Of a DNA stretch of 64,000 bases, positions 35,530-45,734 are shown in pieces. Numbering within the stretch: the first letter of the stretch is position 1; every line of letters begins with the position of its first letter. The stretch comes from an uncultured Reyranella sp. (GTDB lineage Bacteria; Pseudomonadota; Alphaproteobacteria; Reyranellales; Reyranellaceae). The stretch is taken from the NCBI GenBank assembly GCA_937915145.1, contig CALDNT010000300.1, forward strand, positions 1 through 64,000, written 5' to 3'. The notes under the pieces were generated by a model. That model saw only the letters and a program-made list of their open reading frames with translations, made no database searches and had not been told where the DNA came from. The position numbers were made by a program, and so were the translations under genes.

Positions 35530-37188
35530 ATGAGCAGGATGCGATCATTCGGCGACGACCGCGGAACGGGCGAATTCAAGCGACGCAAGGCGCTCGGGAC
35601 TGCTGTGGCAGGTGGGCTTGTATTGTCGGGTCTCGGCCAGACCACTCGGGCGGCCTCCGGCGTTCGCACCCTCGTGTCGCCCGAGCAACTCCTCGCGACG
35701 TATGATTACGTCATCGTCGGCGCGGGATCGGCGGGCTGCGTGCTGGCGCACCGGCTCGGTCGCGCCGGGCGGCGGGTGCTTGTCATCGAAGCTGGAGGGC
35801 CGGCAGATCTGGCGGCCGTCGCGAACCCGCCGGAATGGCCCAAGCTTCAGGGCAGCGAGCTGGATTGGCGATATTCGACGACGCCTCAGCCGGGCCTGGG
35901 GGGCCGCTCGATTACCTGTCCGCGCGGAAAGGCGGTGGGCGGTTCGAGCGTCATCAATGCTCTCGCCTACCAGCGCGGACATCCGGCCGCCTACGATCGG
36001 TGGCCGCCGGGATGGCGCCACGCCGACCTCCTGCCCTATTTCAAGCGCGCCGAAACCTTTTCCGGCGGCGCCAATGCCTGGCGTGGCGGCAGCGGGCCCC
36101 TGCATGTCCTGTCGCTGGCGGACGTCACGGATCGCACCCCGGTTGCCGAGGCTTTCATAGCCGCCGCGCAGCAATCGGGATTCTCGATGACGGCCGACCT
36201 GGGCGGAGAAAACACGACAGGCGTCGGCTGGAACCAGCTCAGCATCAAGGGACACAGCCGAGACGATGCCGCGTCGGCCTACCTGGCCGGTCTTGAAGAC
36301 GGGCAGGTCGATTTGCTCGTCGATTTGCTCATCGGGACGGAAGTCCTCGGTCTGGAGATCGAACGTGGCCGGTGCCTGGGCGTCCGGCTGCCCGGGCGGG
36401 TCGTGCGGCCCGAGATAGAAGTCCTGCTCTGTGCCGGGGCGATCGATTCGCCGCGCCTGCTGATGCTGTCGGGCATCGGGCCTGCCGACGAGCTTCGGGC
36501 GCTCGACATCGGCGTCGCCGCGGACCTGCCCGACGTCGGCCGCCATCTCGAAGATCATCTGCTGCTGGCCGGCGTGGCCTACCAGGCGCGCCGCGACGTT
36601 CCGGGCTCCCGCTACAATCATGCCGATGCCCTGCTTTACGTGCCGCAGGCGAATGCCGAGGAGAGTCCCGACCTTCTCATCATGTGTCTGTCGTTGCCCT
36701 TCGTCCGGCCGACGGTCGGACCGCTGGCGTCTCCGGCCTATGTGCTGGTGCCCTGCCACCTGCGGCCACGCAGCCGGGGCAGCGTGAAACTCGCCTCCAG
36801 CAACCCGCTCGCGCCCGCCCTCATCGATCCCAACTACCTGTCGGCGCCCGACGACCTCGAGGTTCTGGCGAGGGGCATCGACATCGCGCGCGACATCGGT
36901 GCCGCCGCTGCCTTCGACGACTGGCGGGCGCAGGAGATTTATCCGGGCCCGGGCTGGGCCAATGCCACCGACCGGCACGGCTTCATTCGCCGGGCGACGG
37001 ACTCGTTCCACCATCCCATCGGTACCTGCCGGATCGGCACCGTCGTCGACGAGGCCTTGTACGTCAAAGGCATTGCCGGGTTGCGCGTCATCGACGCTTC
37101 GGTCCTGCCGGGCCTTCCGGCCGCGATGATCAACGCCGCCGTGACCGCGGTCGCCGAAAAGGCGAGCGATCTGCTGCTTCGCGGTTAA
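35530..37188 (+). CDS. GMC family oxidoreductase
   Basis: The 552-aa FAD enzyme has the dinucleotide fold YVIVGAGSAGCVLAHRLG, GMC signature 1 around GKAVGGSSVINALAYQRG, signature 2 near LCAGAIDSPRLLMLSGIGP, and the catalytic His in SFHHPIGTCRIG followed by DASVLPGLPAAMINAAVTAV. It oxidises an alcohol such as choline, glucose or an aryl alcohol; the substrate is not defined. A KRRKALGTAVAGGLVLSG stretch at residues 17-35 resembles a Tat signal with an imperfect twin arginine, so it may be exported. The start has GGGGA upstream. Confidence 0.88.
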   Translation: MSRMRSFGDDRGTGEFKRRKALGTAVAGGLVLSGLGQTTRAASGVRTLVSPEQLLATYDYVIVGAGSAGCVLAHRLGRAGRRVLVIEAGGPADLAAVANPPEWPKLQGSELDWRYSTTPQPGLGGRSITCPRGKAVGGSSVINALAYQRGHPAAYDRWPPGWRHADLLPYFKRAETFSGGANAWRGGSGPLHVLSLADVTDRTPVAEAFIAAAQQSGFSMTADLGGENTTGVGWNQLSIKGHSRDDAASAYLAGLEDGQVDLLVDLLIGTEVLGLEIERGRCLGVRLPGRVVRPEIEVLLCAGAIDSPRLLMLSGIGPADELRALDIGVAADLPDVGRHLEDHLLLAGVAYQARRDVPGSRYNHADALLYVPQANAEESPDLLIMCLSLPFVRPTVGPLASPAYVLVPCHLRPRSRGSVKLASSNPLAPALIDPNYLSAPDDLEVLARGIDIARDIGAAAAFDDWRAQEIYPGPGWANATDRHGFIRRATDSFHHPIGTCRIGTVVDEALYVKGIAGLRVIDASVLPGLPAAMINAAVTAVAEKASDLLLRG

Positions 37189-37224
37189 AGACCGTCCGAC
37201 TCAACGGAACTGGCAAACATCGAA

Positions 37225-37360
37225 CACCTCATCCTGAGGAGCGCCGTCTTCGGCGCGTCTCGAAGGATGGGAGCCAGTCATGTCGTTGCCCACCACAGGG
37301 CGAAGGTTACTTCGCCCGATTCGAGACGCGGTCCTACGGACCGCTCCTCACGGTGAGGCC
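37225..37360. repeat. Dispersed palindromic intergenic repeat, copy 1
   Basis: A large imperfect inverted repeat has outer arms CCTCATCCTGAGGAGC (37227-37242) and GCTCCTCACGGTGAGG (37343-37358). The next arms in are GCGTCTCGAAGGATGGG and ATTCGAGACGCG. Inner hairpins include an 8-bp stem with loop GTTA (37298-37317) and a 7-bp stem with loop TAC (37328-37344). A second copy is at 59604-59739. It resembles the CCTCATCCTGAGGAG family of intergenic palindromes common in alphaproteobacteria and holds no gene. Confidence 0.8.
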
Positions 37361-37407
37361 TGTGTGCTTGCCAGAAAAAGTTCCTTACCGCTTGAATAGA
37401 GATGCCT

Positions 37408-38583
<1,176 letters not shown>

Positions 38584-38650
38584 GCGCTATCGTGGCGACC
38601 CACCAGACCTAGAGACCTTCAGGTAGAGCCGGATTCGCCTCGCCGAAAGC

Positions 38651-39493
38651 TCAGCCGCCGACGACGTCGAGCAGCGCCGGCGTCACCCCGAGCTGATCCA
38701 CGAGCTGCTCGAGCTTGCGCCGGGCGAGCGGATTGCTCTTCTGGTGGCGCGTCGCGAGGATCAGTTCGTTCTTGAGCGAATGCTCGAGGCCGGTGAATTC
38801 CGTCACGCGCACCTTGTAGCCATGAGCCTCCAGGACCAGAGAGCGGATGACGTTGGTGACGTGGGCGCCGAATTCCCGCCGATGGATGTTATGACGCCAC
38901 AGCTGGTCCAGGGGACCATTGCGGGCGCCCAGCAGTGTCGCGACCTCGGCCTGGCAGCACGGGATGAGCGCGATGACCTTCGCCTCGTGATGCAGGGCGA
39001 ACCGAATGGCATCGTCCGTCGCGGTGTCGCAGGCATGAAGGGCGGTGACCATGTCGGCGTGGCCATCGGGCAGCATCGTGTCGGCGATCCCGCCGGATAC
39101 GAACTTCATGCGCGTGAAGTGGCTTTCCGCCGCCAGTTTCCGCGAGTGTTCCACGAGTTCGGCGCGGACGTCGACGCCGACGATGCTGCCGCGGCCCAGC
39201 GGGCCGATCACCAGATCGTAGAGGATGAATCCCAGATAGGACTTCCCGGTGCCGAGGTCGGCGATCACCGCGTCCGGATTTTCGGCGAGCAGGGCGTCGA
39301 GCGACGGGCGCAGAAGCTGCACCAGATGGAGGACCTGCTTGAGCTTGCGCCGGGCGTCGTGGTTCAGCGCGCCGTCGCGGGTGAGAATATGCAGCGCCTT
39401 CAGGAGGGCGACGGAATTCTCCTGCGCCTGGCCCGGCCAGACATCGGCCAGAACCTTCTTCGCATTCAGAATATCGGCGCGCTCACGCGACAT
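38651..39493 (-). CDS. SAM-dependent methyltransferase
   Basis: The 280-aa protein has a Rossmann methyltransferase core: motif I in AVIADLGTGKSYLGFILYDL, an acidic residue after motif II in SIVGVDVRAELVEHSRKLAAE, then MVTALHACDTATDDAIRFA, with IPCCQAEVATLLG further on. The HACD and PCC stretches are those of the Methyltransf_32/TRM13-like group, probably acting on tRNA or another RNA, although the bacterial members are uncharacterised. The start at 39493 (MSRERAD) is preferred over 39565. It lies on the same strand as ccrM, 136 bp downstream of that gene's promoter region. Confidence 0.75.
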   Translation of the reverse strand: MSRERADILNAKKVLADVWPGQAQENSVALLKALHILTRDGALNHDARRKLKQVLHLVQLLRPSLDALLAENPDAVIADLGTGKSYLGFILYDLVIGPLGRGSIVGVDVRAELVEHSRKLAAESHFTRMKFVSGGIADTMLPDGHADMVTALHACDTATDDAIRFALHHEAKVIALIPCCQAEVATLLGARNGPLDQLWRHNIHRREFGAHVTNVIRSLVLEAHGYKVRVTEFTGLEHSLKNELILATRHQKSNPLARRKLEQLVDQLGVTPALLDVVGG

Positions 39494-39572
39494 GGTCGAC
39501 CGGCCTCCACCTGGCATCTGCTGCATCGTTGGCCGTGGATATCGTATCGATGCCCGTGAGTACAACGCCCGT

Positions 39573-40214
39573 TTACGGGCTCGCAGCCCTGGCGACTTCC
39601 TCGGCGATCGCCTTCCGCACGCCCGGTCGCTCGGCCATGCGGCGGCGGTGATCTATCACCCGCGGGATGCGTTTGGGATCGACGCCGTCGGCCTCCAGCC
39701 ATTGGGCGAGGGTAAAAAGATAGGGATCGCAGATCGTATAGTGCTCGCCCATCACCCACGGGCCCTTCAGCATCTCGCGCTCGACCATGTCGAAGGCAGC
39801 GCCGACCGATTCGGGCACCTTGCGCTGCATGGCGGCGATCGACGCCTTGTCGTCGGCATCGACCCAGCGATGGCCCCGCATGCGATGGGCGTGCGCCACA
39901 TGCAAGTGCGAGCAGAGATAGGAGTTGAAGGCCTGGACCTGGGCGAAGGCGAAGGGATCGTCGATCAAGGCGAGCCGCGACGCCGGAAAACTCTGTGCGA
40001 GGTAGACCAGCATCGCCGGCGTCTCGGTGAGGATGCCCTTGTCGGTAACCAGCGCCGGCACGCGGGCCTTGGGATTGACCTTCAGATAGTCCGAGGACTT
40101 CTGCTGCTCCTGGGCGAAATCGACCCGCACGGTCGAATAGTCGGCACCGACTTCCTCCAGCACGATGTGGGTGGCGAGCGAACAGGTGTTGGCGGCGTAG
40201 TAGAGCTTGAGCAT
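39573..40214 (-). CDS. Glutathione S-transferase family protein
   Basis: The 213-aa protein has an N-terminal thioredoxin fold (MLKLYYAANTCSLATHIVLEEVG with KVNPKARVPALVTDKGILTETPAMLVYLAQ, the cis-Pro VPAL and the glutathione-binding E-T motif) and an all-helical C-terminal domain. A Tyr or Cys near the N-terminus could be the catalytic residue. The sequence fits the bacterial beta-class/GstA-like group. It follows a VOC gene by 30 bp on the same strand, suggesting joint detoxification. Confidence 0.9.
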   Translation of the reverse strand: MLKLYYAANTCSLATHIVLEEVGADYSTVRVDFAQEQQKSSDYLKVNPKARVPALVTDKGILTETPAMLVYLAQSFPASRLALIDDPFAFAQVQAFNSYLCSHLHVAHAHRMRGHRWVDADDKASIAAMQRKVPESVGAAFDMVEREMLKGPWVMGEHYTICDPYLFTLAQWLEADGVDPKRIPRVIDHRRRMAERPGVRKAIAEEVARAASP

Positions 40215-40244
40215 GGATGGTCTCTCCCCTTCGGAAGCGTATCT

Positions 40245-40637
40245 TCAGACTTCGGCGTAGATCTCGATGACGTTGCCTTCGGGATCGCGGAAGAACAGCG
40301 CGCGATGCCGCCACGCCGCGATGTCGCGCGGCGGGCCCAGCATCTCGACCCCACCCGCGACCAGTTCGGCATGGCATGCGTCGATCTCGGGCGGCGGCAC
40401 GCGAAAGGCCAGTTGCACCGCCGCCGAGCCGGCGATCGCCGGCCCATCCTGCAGGGCGCCATCTGGGCGCCGCGGACGCAGGCAGAGCAACCCCGAGCCG
40501 ACATGGAAACTCACCCAGTCCGGCGTGTCTCTTTCGAGCGGGAACTTCATCACCTCGAGATAGAACCGCCGCGCGCGGACCATGTCCTCGCAGAGGAGAA
40601 TCACGTAGTCGATATTGCGGATCGAAGCGATGCCCAT
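40245..40637 (-). CDS. VOC family protein
   Basis: The 130-aa protein has the betaalphabetabetabeta fold: NIDYVILLCEDMVRARRFYL, the middle AVQLAFRVPPPEIDACHAELVAGG, and the end HRALFFRDPEGNVIEIYAEV, with Glu in the final strand as the expected metal ligand. The first expected His is replaced (NIDYVIL), so metal binding is uncertain. It lies 5 bp before rnhB's stop and 30 bp before the GST gene in one minus-strand cluster. Confidence 0.8.
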   Translation of the reverse strand: MGIASIRNIDYVILLCEDMVRARRFYLEVMKFPLERDTPDWVSFHVGSGLLCLRPRRPDGALQDGPAIAGSAAVQLAFRVPPPEIDACHAELVAGGVEMLGPPRDIAAWRHRALFFRDPEGNVIEIYAEV

Positions 40638-40641
40638 GCCT

Positions 40642-41271
40642 TCAGACTAGCCGGTTCAACGGCGCGAAGCTCATACGGTGATGGGGGGTCGGCCCGAGAA
40701 GTTTCAGGGCTGCGAGGTGCTGCGCGCTGCCGTAGCCGCGATTGCTCTCCCAGCCGTAGCCGGGAAAGGCTTCTGCAAGTTTTGTCATGCATCGGTCGCG
40801 TGCCACCTTGGCGAAGATCGAGGCAGCGGCGATCGAGTAGGAGTGCGCGTCGCCGCCGACGATCGTCTCGGCGCGGCAACCTAGATCCGGCGGTGCGTGA
40901 TTGCCGTCGACCAGCGCGACGGCCGGCAGCTCGGGCAGGGCCTGCAGAGCGCGGCACATGGCGAGGAAGGTCGCCTGCAGGATATTGACGCGGTCGATCT
41001 CCTCGACGCTGGCCTCGGCGACGGCGAATTGCACCGCGCCCGAAGCGAGCATGGCTTCGTAGGCTTGTTCACGCCGCTCATGTGTCAGCTTCTTCGAATC
41101 GTCGATCATGCGCAAAAGCTTCCGCGTCGCGCGCGCGCGGTCGATGACGGCGGCAGCGGCATAGACCGGGCCGGCCAGCGGTCCGCGTCCGGCCTCGTCG
41201 ATGCCGGCAACCCTGGCCATCCCCTGGCCTTCGCACCGCAGTTCAAATCGAAAGCTCGGCATTATCCCCAT
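40642..41271 (-). CDS. rnhB: Ribonuclease HII
   Basis: The 209-aa enzyme cleaves the RNA strand of RNA-DNA hybrids, including single ribonucleotides. The conserved catalytic DEAGRGPLAGPVYAAAAV, the second acid in PAVALVDGNHAP and the third in AAASIFAKVARDRCM are present. The C-terminal YGWESNRGYGSAQHLAALK is family-typical. The start could also be 41262 (MPSFRFELRC). It is divergent from the nucleotidyltransferase gene at 41293. Confidence 0.94.
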   Translation of the reverse strand: MGIMPSFRFELRCEGQGMARVAGIDEAGRGPLAGPVYAAAAVIDRARATRKLLRMIDDSKKLTHERREQAYEAMLASGAVQFAVAEASVEEIDRVNILQATFLAMCRALQALPELPAVALVDGNHAPPDLGCRAETIVGGDAHSYSIAAASIFAKVARDRCMTKLAEAFPGYGWESNRGYGSAQHLAALKLLGPTPHHRMSFAPLNRLV

Positions 41272-41292
41272 CGAGGGCAGCTAGACTGAGCC

Positions 41293-41835
41293 ATGTCCCT
41301 CATCGCCCGCATCATCGCAGAAGACGCCATCGCCATGGAACAGCTTCGCGCGGTGCGGACGCTCGGCCTGCCGGACTGGTGCATCGCCGCGGGATTCGTG
41401 CGCAATCGCGTCTGGGACCACCTGCACGGCATCGTGCCGGCGCGGCTGCCTGTGGATATCGACGTCATCTACTACAATGCCGGCGATCCCTCGAAGGAAC
41501 GCGAAGGAGAACACGAAGCGGCACTCGACCGGCTGCTGCCCGGTCTGCCGTGGCAGGTGCGCAACCAGGCACGCATGCACGTCTGGAAGAGCCTGCCGCA
41601 GCATCGCGACACCGCCGATGCGATGATCCATTGGCTGGAGAGCGTGACGGGGATCGGCGTGCGCCTCGAAGCCGACGACGGCTTGAGCGTAATCGCCCCG
41701 CTCGGCACCGACGATCTCCTCAATTTGCGCTGCCGGCCCACGCCCTACGGCCGCACGCGGCGTTCCGAGTACGACGAACGCGTCGCCGCCAAGCGCTGGC
41801 GCGAGCTGTGGCCGAAGGTGCAGTTCCTGGACTGA
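41293..41835 (+). CDS. Nucleotidyltransferase family protein (COG3575-like)
   Basis: The 180-aa protein resembles the COG3575/DUF925 group of predicted nucleotidyltransferases. The fingerprint is LPDWCIAAGFVRNRVWDHLHG, then PVDIDVIYYNAG, with acids in the DID pattern that could bind metal, and a C-terminal APLGTDDLLNLRCRPTPYGRT. The activity is predicted, not shown, for the family. It diverges from rnhB with a 21-bp gap. The C-terminus ends at 41835; the next gene is on the other strand. Confidence 0.8.
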   Translation: MSLIARIIAEDAIAMEQLRAVRTLGLPDWCIAAGFVRNRVWDHLHGIVPARLPVDIDVIYYNAGDPSKEREGEHEAALDRLLPGLPWQVRNQARMHVWKSLPQHRDTADAMIHWLESVTGIGVRLEADDGLSVIAPLGTDDLLNLRCRPTPYGRTRRSEYDERVAAKRWRELWPKVQFLD

Positions 41836-41913
41836 CCCATCGAGCTTGCAGGTTGAAGCAAGGTCTCTCCGCTATGCCTCGCGGCGCTCGGCTCCGGCCG
41901 AGACGACGGGGGG

Positions 41914-43068
41914 TTAGAAAAGCCTCATCTGTCTTCCGTCGCCCTTGGCATCGGCCAGCGCGGTGCGCGCCTGCTCGGGCACGTGGAAAGCCCCCGTGTC
42001 GAGCCGGTAGCGCGTGCGATTGAGGCCGAGCCGCTTGGCAGCGGCAGCGAAGCGCGCACTGAGCAGCTGCGCGATCGGACCCTCACCCTTCATGCGGGTG
42101 CCGAATTCGGCTTGGTAGAGTTCGCCGCCGCGGATCTGGCGGATCAGCGACAGCACGCGCTCGGCACGGTCGGGCCGGTTCGCACGCAACCATTCCTCGA
42201 ACAGTTCCTTGATCTCGAGCGGCAGGCGCAGAACGATGTAGCCGGCGCGCGTGGCGCCGCAATCCATCGCGGCCTCCAGGATCTGTTCCATCTCATGGTC
42301 GTTGAGGCCGGGGATCATCGGCGAGGTCATGACGCCCACCGGAATGCCGGCCTCCGCCAGCGCCCGGATGGCGTCGAGCCGGCGTTTCGGTGTCGAGGCG
42401 CGCGGTTCCATAACGCGGGCGAGATCGCGGTCGAGCGTCGTCACCGAGACGAAGACTTCGGCCAGGTTGCGCCGCGCCATGTCGCCCAGGATGTCGATGT
42501 CGCGCGTCACCATGTGGTTCTTGGTGACGATGCCCACCGGATTGTTGAAGTCGCTCAACACTCGCAGGATCTGGCGCGTCACCTTCAACTCGCGCTCGAC
42601 CGGCTGGTAGGGATCAGTGTTGGTGCCCATGGCGATCACGTCGCAGCGGTACTTGGGCGACGCCAGTTCGGCCGCCAGCAGTTTCGCCGCCTCGGGCTTG
42701 AAGAGAATCCTGGTCTCGAAATCGAGACCGGGCGACAGGCCGAGATAGGCGTGTGTCGGCCGGGCAAAGCAGTAGACACAGCCATGCTCGCAGCCACGAT
42801 AGGGATTGATCGACCGGTCGAAGGGAATGTCGGGCGAAGTGTTGCGCGCCAGGATCGTGCGCGTGGCGTCGCGGGTCAGCGTGGTGCGCAGCGGCGGCAG
42901 CTCATCTTCCTCGGCGGCGGCCGCGACCTCGGCTTCCCAGCCGTCGGTGGTGCGGACCCGCTTCTCGCGGTCGAAGCGGCTGGTCTCGTTCGACAAGGCG
43001 CCACGGCCCTTGTGCGCGGGCTCGGCGATCGGATCGTCGGGATAGTCGGGCGGAGCGGTCGGCCTCAT
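41914..43068 (-). CDS. PA0069 family radical SAM protein
   Basis: The 384-aa protein carries the radical SAM cluster motif CEHGCVYC (C-X3-C-X2-C) in NPYRGCEHGCVYCFARPTH, and the GTNTDPYQP strand, FVSVTTLDRDLARVMEPRA and MTSPMIPGLNDHEMEQIL motifs of the PA0069 family. It should form a 5'-deoxyadenosyl radical with a [4Fe-4S] cluster; the reaction is unknown. The length is normal for the family. It is a single gene between convergent and divergent neighbours. Confidence 0.86.
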   Translation of the reverse strand: MRPTAPPDYPDDPIAEPAHKGRGALSNETSRFDREKRVRTTDGWEAEVAAAAEEDELPPLRTTLTRDATRTILARNTSPDIPFDRSINPYRGCEHGCVYCFARPTHAYLGLSPGLDFETRILFKPEAAKLLAAELASPKYRCDVIAMGTNTDPYQPVERELKVTRQILRVLSDFNNPVGIVTKNHMVTRDIDILGDMARRNLAEVFVSVTTLDRDLARVMEPRASTPKRRLDAIRALAEAGIPVGVMTSPMIPGLNDHEMEQILEAAMDCGATRAGYIVLRLPLEIKELFEEWLRANRPDRAERVLSLIRQIRGGELYQAEFGTRMKGEGPIAQLLSARFAAAAKRLGLNRTRYRLDTGAFHVPEQARTALADAKGDGRQMRLF

Positions 43069-43158
43069 GCACCGACTATCAGAACAAAAAGAGAACGAGT
43101 CAAGCTACCGCGTATAGCGGTCGTTGTTTGCCGGCGCCGCCACCCCTAGAGAGAGGCC

Positions 43159-43626
43159 ATGACCGAGATCGAGTTACGCACCGCCCGGCCCGAAGACAGG
43201 GATTTCCTCCACACCCTGTCGCCGCGCCTGTCCGGCGTTCCCGGTCCGCCCTGGCACGACCTTGCCGCGATGGAAGGTTTCCAGTCCCGCTACATGGCCG
43301 CGACCTTTGCCGCAGCCGATGACGGCGCACAGACTCTCATCGCCTGGTCGAACGACGGGTGCCGGCTGGGTTACGTCCATATGCGCCCCGGCAAGGACGG
43401 CGTGACCGAGGAGCCGTGCGGCTACGTTTCGCTGCTCGCCGTCGACAAGGATGCGGAAGGATCGGGTGTCGCGACAAGACTCATGGCGGCCGCCGAGGAG
43501 TGGGCGCGATCACGAGGTTACCGGTTCCTGTGCCTCGACGTGTTCGCGGACAACCGCCGGGCGGTCGACTTCTACAAGCGCAGCGGCTTCGGGTCCGAGA
43601 CGATCCGCATGGTGAAGCCGCTATAA
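43159..43626 (+). CDS. GNAT family N-acetyltransferase
   Basis: The 155-aa protein has the GNAT fold: IELRTARPEDRDFLHTL, GYVSLLAVDKDAEGSGVATRL (with the acetyl-CoA loop EGSGVA) and the C-terminal FADNRRAVDFYKRSGFGSE. This is probably a Rim-like or ribosomal-protein acetyltransferase, but the target is unknown. Its stop codon at 43626 overlaps the 3' end of the convergent phosphotransferase gene by 6 bp. Confidence 0.9.
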   Translation: MTEIELRTARPEDRDFLHTLSPRLSGVPGPPWHDLAAMEGFQSRYMAATFAAADDGAQTLIAWSNDGCRLGYVHMRPGKDGVTEEPCGYVSLLAVDKDAEGSGVATRLMAAAEEWARSRGYRFLCLDVFADNRRAVDFYKRSGFGSETIRMVKPL

Positions 43627-44643
43627 CCATTCGGCACGAAAGGCGCGGATGGAATCGCGGGCGAGGCACTGGTCGATCCGGGCTTTCAGATGGACCCTCA
43701 TCGCGGGCTCCAGGCCGGCGTCGCTCCATTGACCGGGATCGTCCGGGTCGCGGGCCTGGCTGGTCTGCACCCGCCAGCGCGCCATGAACATGGTGGTCCG
43801 GAGCCAGGTCAACCGTCGCATCGGCATCAGCCAGGGTTCGAGCTTGGCCGCCCGCGCCTTGCCGATCCGCGCGAGATATTGAGCGTAGAAGCCGGCCACC
43901 TGCCCCGGCGTCAGGATCATTCCGACCTCGGGATGCCACAGCGTCGAGGTCGGCAGCGTGGCGTGCGCGAGATCGATCGCCGGCGAGCCCACGTGGACCT
44001 TCTCCAGATCGATGAACCAGGCCGTGCCGTCGGCGGACATGATGAAGTTGCCGGGATGGGTGTCGGCCAGCGCAACGGTGAGCGGCTGCGGCCGCTTGGC
44101 GAAGGCCAGCGCCACGCCACGCGTCAGGCGCAGTTCCTCGGCGATCTCGGCGCGCGCCCTCGAATCGGCCACCGCCTTGTCGAGGAACAGCGTGGCGTTC
44201 TGCTCGACCACCGCCAGCGTCTCGAGAAAGGGATTCTTCTGGCGCGGGATCGGTGACGATGCCGGCGGCTTCTTCAATGAATGAATCGCCGCCAGCGTGG
44301 CGGCAATCGCGCCGAGGTCGCGCGGCAATATCGGAACCTGACCGACGATGCGATCGACGATCAGCGCGCCGCCCGGAAGTCCTTCGCGCGGCGGCAGCAC
44401 GTCATGCAGGGCCGGCGTGCGTCCGCTGGGCGCAAGGAACCGAAACGCCGCCGCCTGGGTTTCGAGCCGGGCTGCCGCGCCGGCATCGCCCTCGTAGGCG
44501 TAGGCCACACGCGCGATCAGGCCATCGGGCAGGCGCACGTGGCCGTGTGCCGTGCCGGTGGCGGGCAGCGGCTCGAGATCGTCTGAGGTCAGAGCGGCGA
44601 AGCGCGGCCGCTGCCTCAGCGCCGCCAGAAGGGCATCAACCAC
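43621..44643 (-). CDS. Phosphotransferase (aminoglycoside/homoserine kinase-like)
   Basis: The 340-aa protein has the kinase-like APH fold. The catalytic loop is VALADTHPGNFIMSADG (Asp and Asn conserved) and the metal-binding DLEK stretch is in WFIDLEKVHVGSPAIDLAHA. The nucleotide-binding N-lobe is weak. It should phosphorylate a small molecule; its target is unknown. The start is GTG at 44643. It begins 6 bp after the moaB stop codon, so it is probably cotranscribed. Confidence 0.82.
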   Translation of the reverse strand: MVDALLAALRQRPRFAALTSDDLEPLPATGTAHGHVRLPDGLIARVAYAYEGDAGAAARLETQAAAFRFLAPSGRTPALHDVLPPREGLPGGALIVDRIVGQVPILPRDLGAIAATLAAIHSLKKPPASSPIPRQKNPFLETLAVVEQNATLFLDKAVADSRARAEIAEELRLTRGVALAFAKRPQPLTVALADTHPGNFIMSADGTAWFIDLEKVHVGSPAIDLAHATLPTSTLWHPEVGMILTPGQVAGFYAQYLARIGKARAAKLEPWLMPMRRLTWLRTTMFMARWRVQTSQARDPDDPGQWSDAGLEPAMRVHLKARIDQCLARDSIRAFRAEWL

Positions 44644-44649
44644 AGCCCC

Positions 44650-45198
44650 TCACCCGCTCCTGGGTGCTTTACCTTCGTTCAGCCGCGGCATCAGTTCGGC
44701 GAAGTTGCAGGGCCGGAAGCGGATGTCGAGCTGCTGGCGCAGGATGTCGTCCCAGCCGTCCTTGCAGGCCCCCGTCGATCCCGGCAGCGCGAAGATATAG
44801 GTGGCGTTGGCGACGCCGGCGGTGGCGCGGCTCTGCATGGTCGAAGTGCCGATCTTCTGGAAGGAGATCCAGCGGAAGGTCTCGCCGAAGCCTTCGATCT
44901 TCTTTTCGAACAACGCCTCAAGTGCCTCGGGCGTGACGTCGCGGCCGGTGACGCCGGTACCGCCGGTGGTGACGACGACCTCGACCTTGGGATCGTCGAT
45001 CCATTTCTTCACCTGGGCGCGGATCAGCGCGACATCGTCGGTGACGATGGCGCGATCGACCAGCACATGGCCATCGCGCGCGATGCGCTCGACCAGGGTA
45101 TCGCCCGACCTGTCGGTCTCGAGCGTGCGGGTGTCGGAAACCGTCAGAACCGCGATGTTCACCGGCTTGAACGGGTGGCTCTCATCAATTTTGTTCAT
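44650..45198 (-). CDS. moaB: Molybdenum cofactor biosynthesis protein MoaB
   Basis: The 182-aa protein belongs to the MoaB/Mog molybdopterin-adenylyltransferase-like family. The signature is NIAVLTVSDTRTLETDRSGD, VVVTTGGTGVTGRDVTPEAL, GVANATYIFALPGSTGACKDGW, with the TTGGTG molybdopterin-binding loop. The start at 45198 (MNKIDESH) removes a 14-residue lead. It precedes the APH-like gene by 6 bp, and the rest of the cofactor pathway is not in the window. Confidence 0.93.
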   Translation of the reverse strand: MNKIDESHPFKPVNIAVLTVSDTRTLETDRSGDTLVERIARDGHVLVDRAIVTDDVALIRAQVKKWIDDPKVEVVVTTGGTGVTGRDVTPEALEALFEKKIEGFGETFRWISFQKIGTSTMQSRATAGVANATYIFALPGSTGACKDGWDDILRQQLDIRFRPCNFAELMPRLNEGKAPRSG

Positions 45199-45256
45199 GC
45201 GATCATCATAACGTTCCTCGCTTGTAGTGGCGAGGCGCACGCCCTAGATCATTGCC

Positions 45257-45721
45257 ATGACCGACTGGAAAAACGATGGCGTGCGCGTGATCCCCGCCAA
45301 CTCGCTGGACACCAACACCGCCCAGACCCCGGGCATGAATCGCGCTGCGGCGATCAATTTCGCCCGAGTCGGCGCGCAGAAACTGTGGGCCGGCACCGTC
45401 ACCATCCATGCCCATGCCAAGACCGGCGCCCACCACCACGGCCACCTCGAAAGCGTGATCTATGTCGTAAAGGGCCGTGCCCGCATGCGCTGGGGCGATC
45501 AGCTCCAGTTCACCGCCGAAGCCGGACCCGGCGACTTCATCTATGTGCCGCCGTACGTCCCGCACCAGGAGATCAACGCCTCGGAGACCGAGCCGCTGGA
45601 ATGCGTGCTGGTCCGCTCCGACAACGAGGCGGTGGCGATCAACATCGACATCACGCCGGCCGAGAAGGTCGAAGAAGTTTATTGGGTCGATCCGACCCAT
45701 CCCCATCCGCACAAGCACTAA
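45257..45721 (+). CDS. Cupin domain protein
   Basis: The 154-aa protein is one cupin barrel. Metal-ligand motif 1 is TGAHHHGHLESVIYVVKGRARM (HxHX4E-like, His-rich), and motif 2 is GDFIYVPPYVPHQEINA. The tail ends in a His-rich DPTHPHPHKH, which could bind another metal. The reaction cannot be called from the sequence. Its 3' end faces the thiol dioxygenase gene, 13 bp away. Confidence 0.83.
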   Translation: MTDWKNDGVRVIPANSLDTNTAQTPGMNRAAAINFARVGAQKLWAGTVTIHAHAKTGAHHHGHLESVIYVVKGRARMRWGDQLQFTAEAGPGDFIYVPPYVPHQEINASETEPLECVLVRSDNEAVAINIDITPAEKVEEVYWVDPTHPHPHKH

Positions 45722-45734
45722 CGCGCGTTCGAAG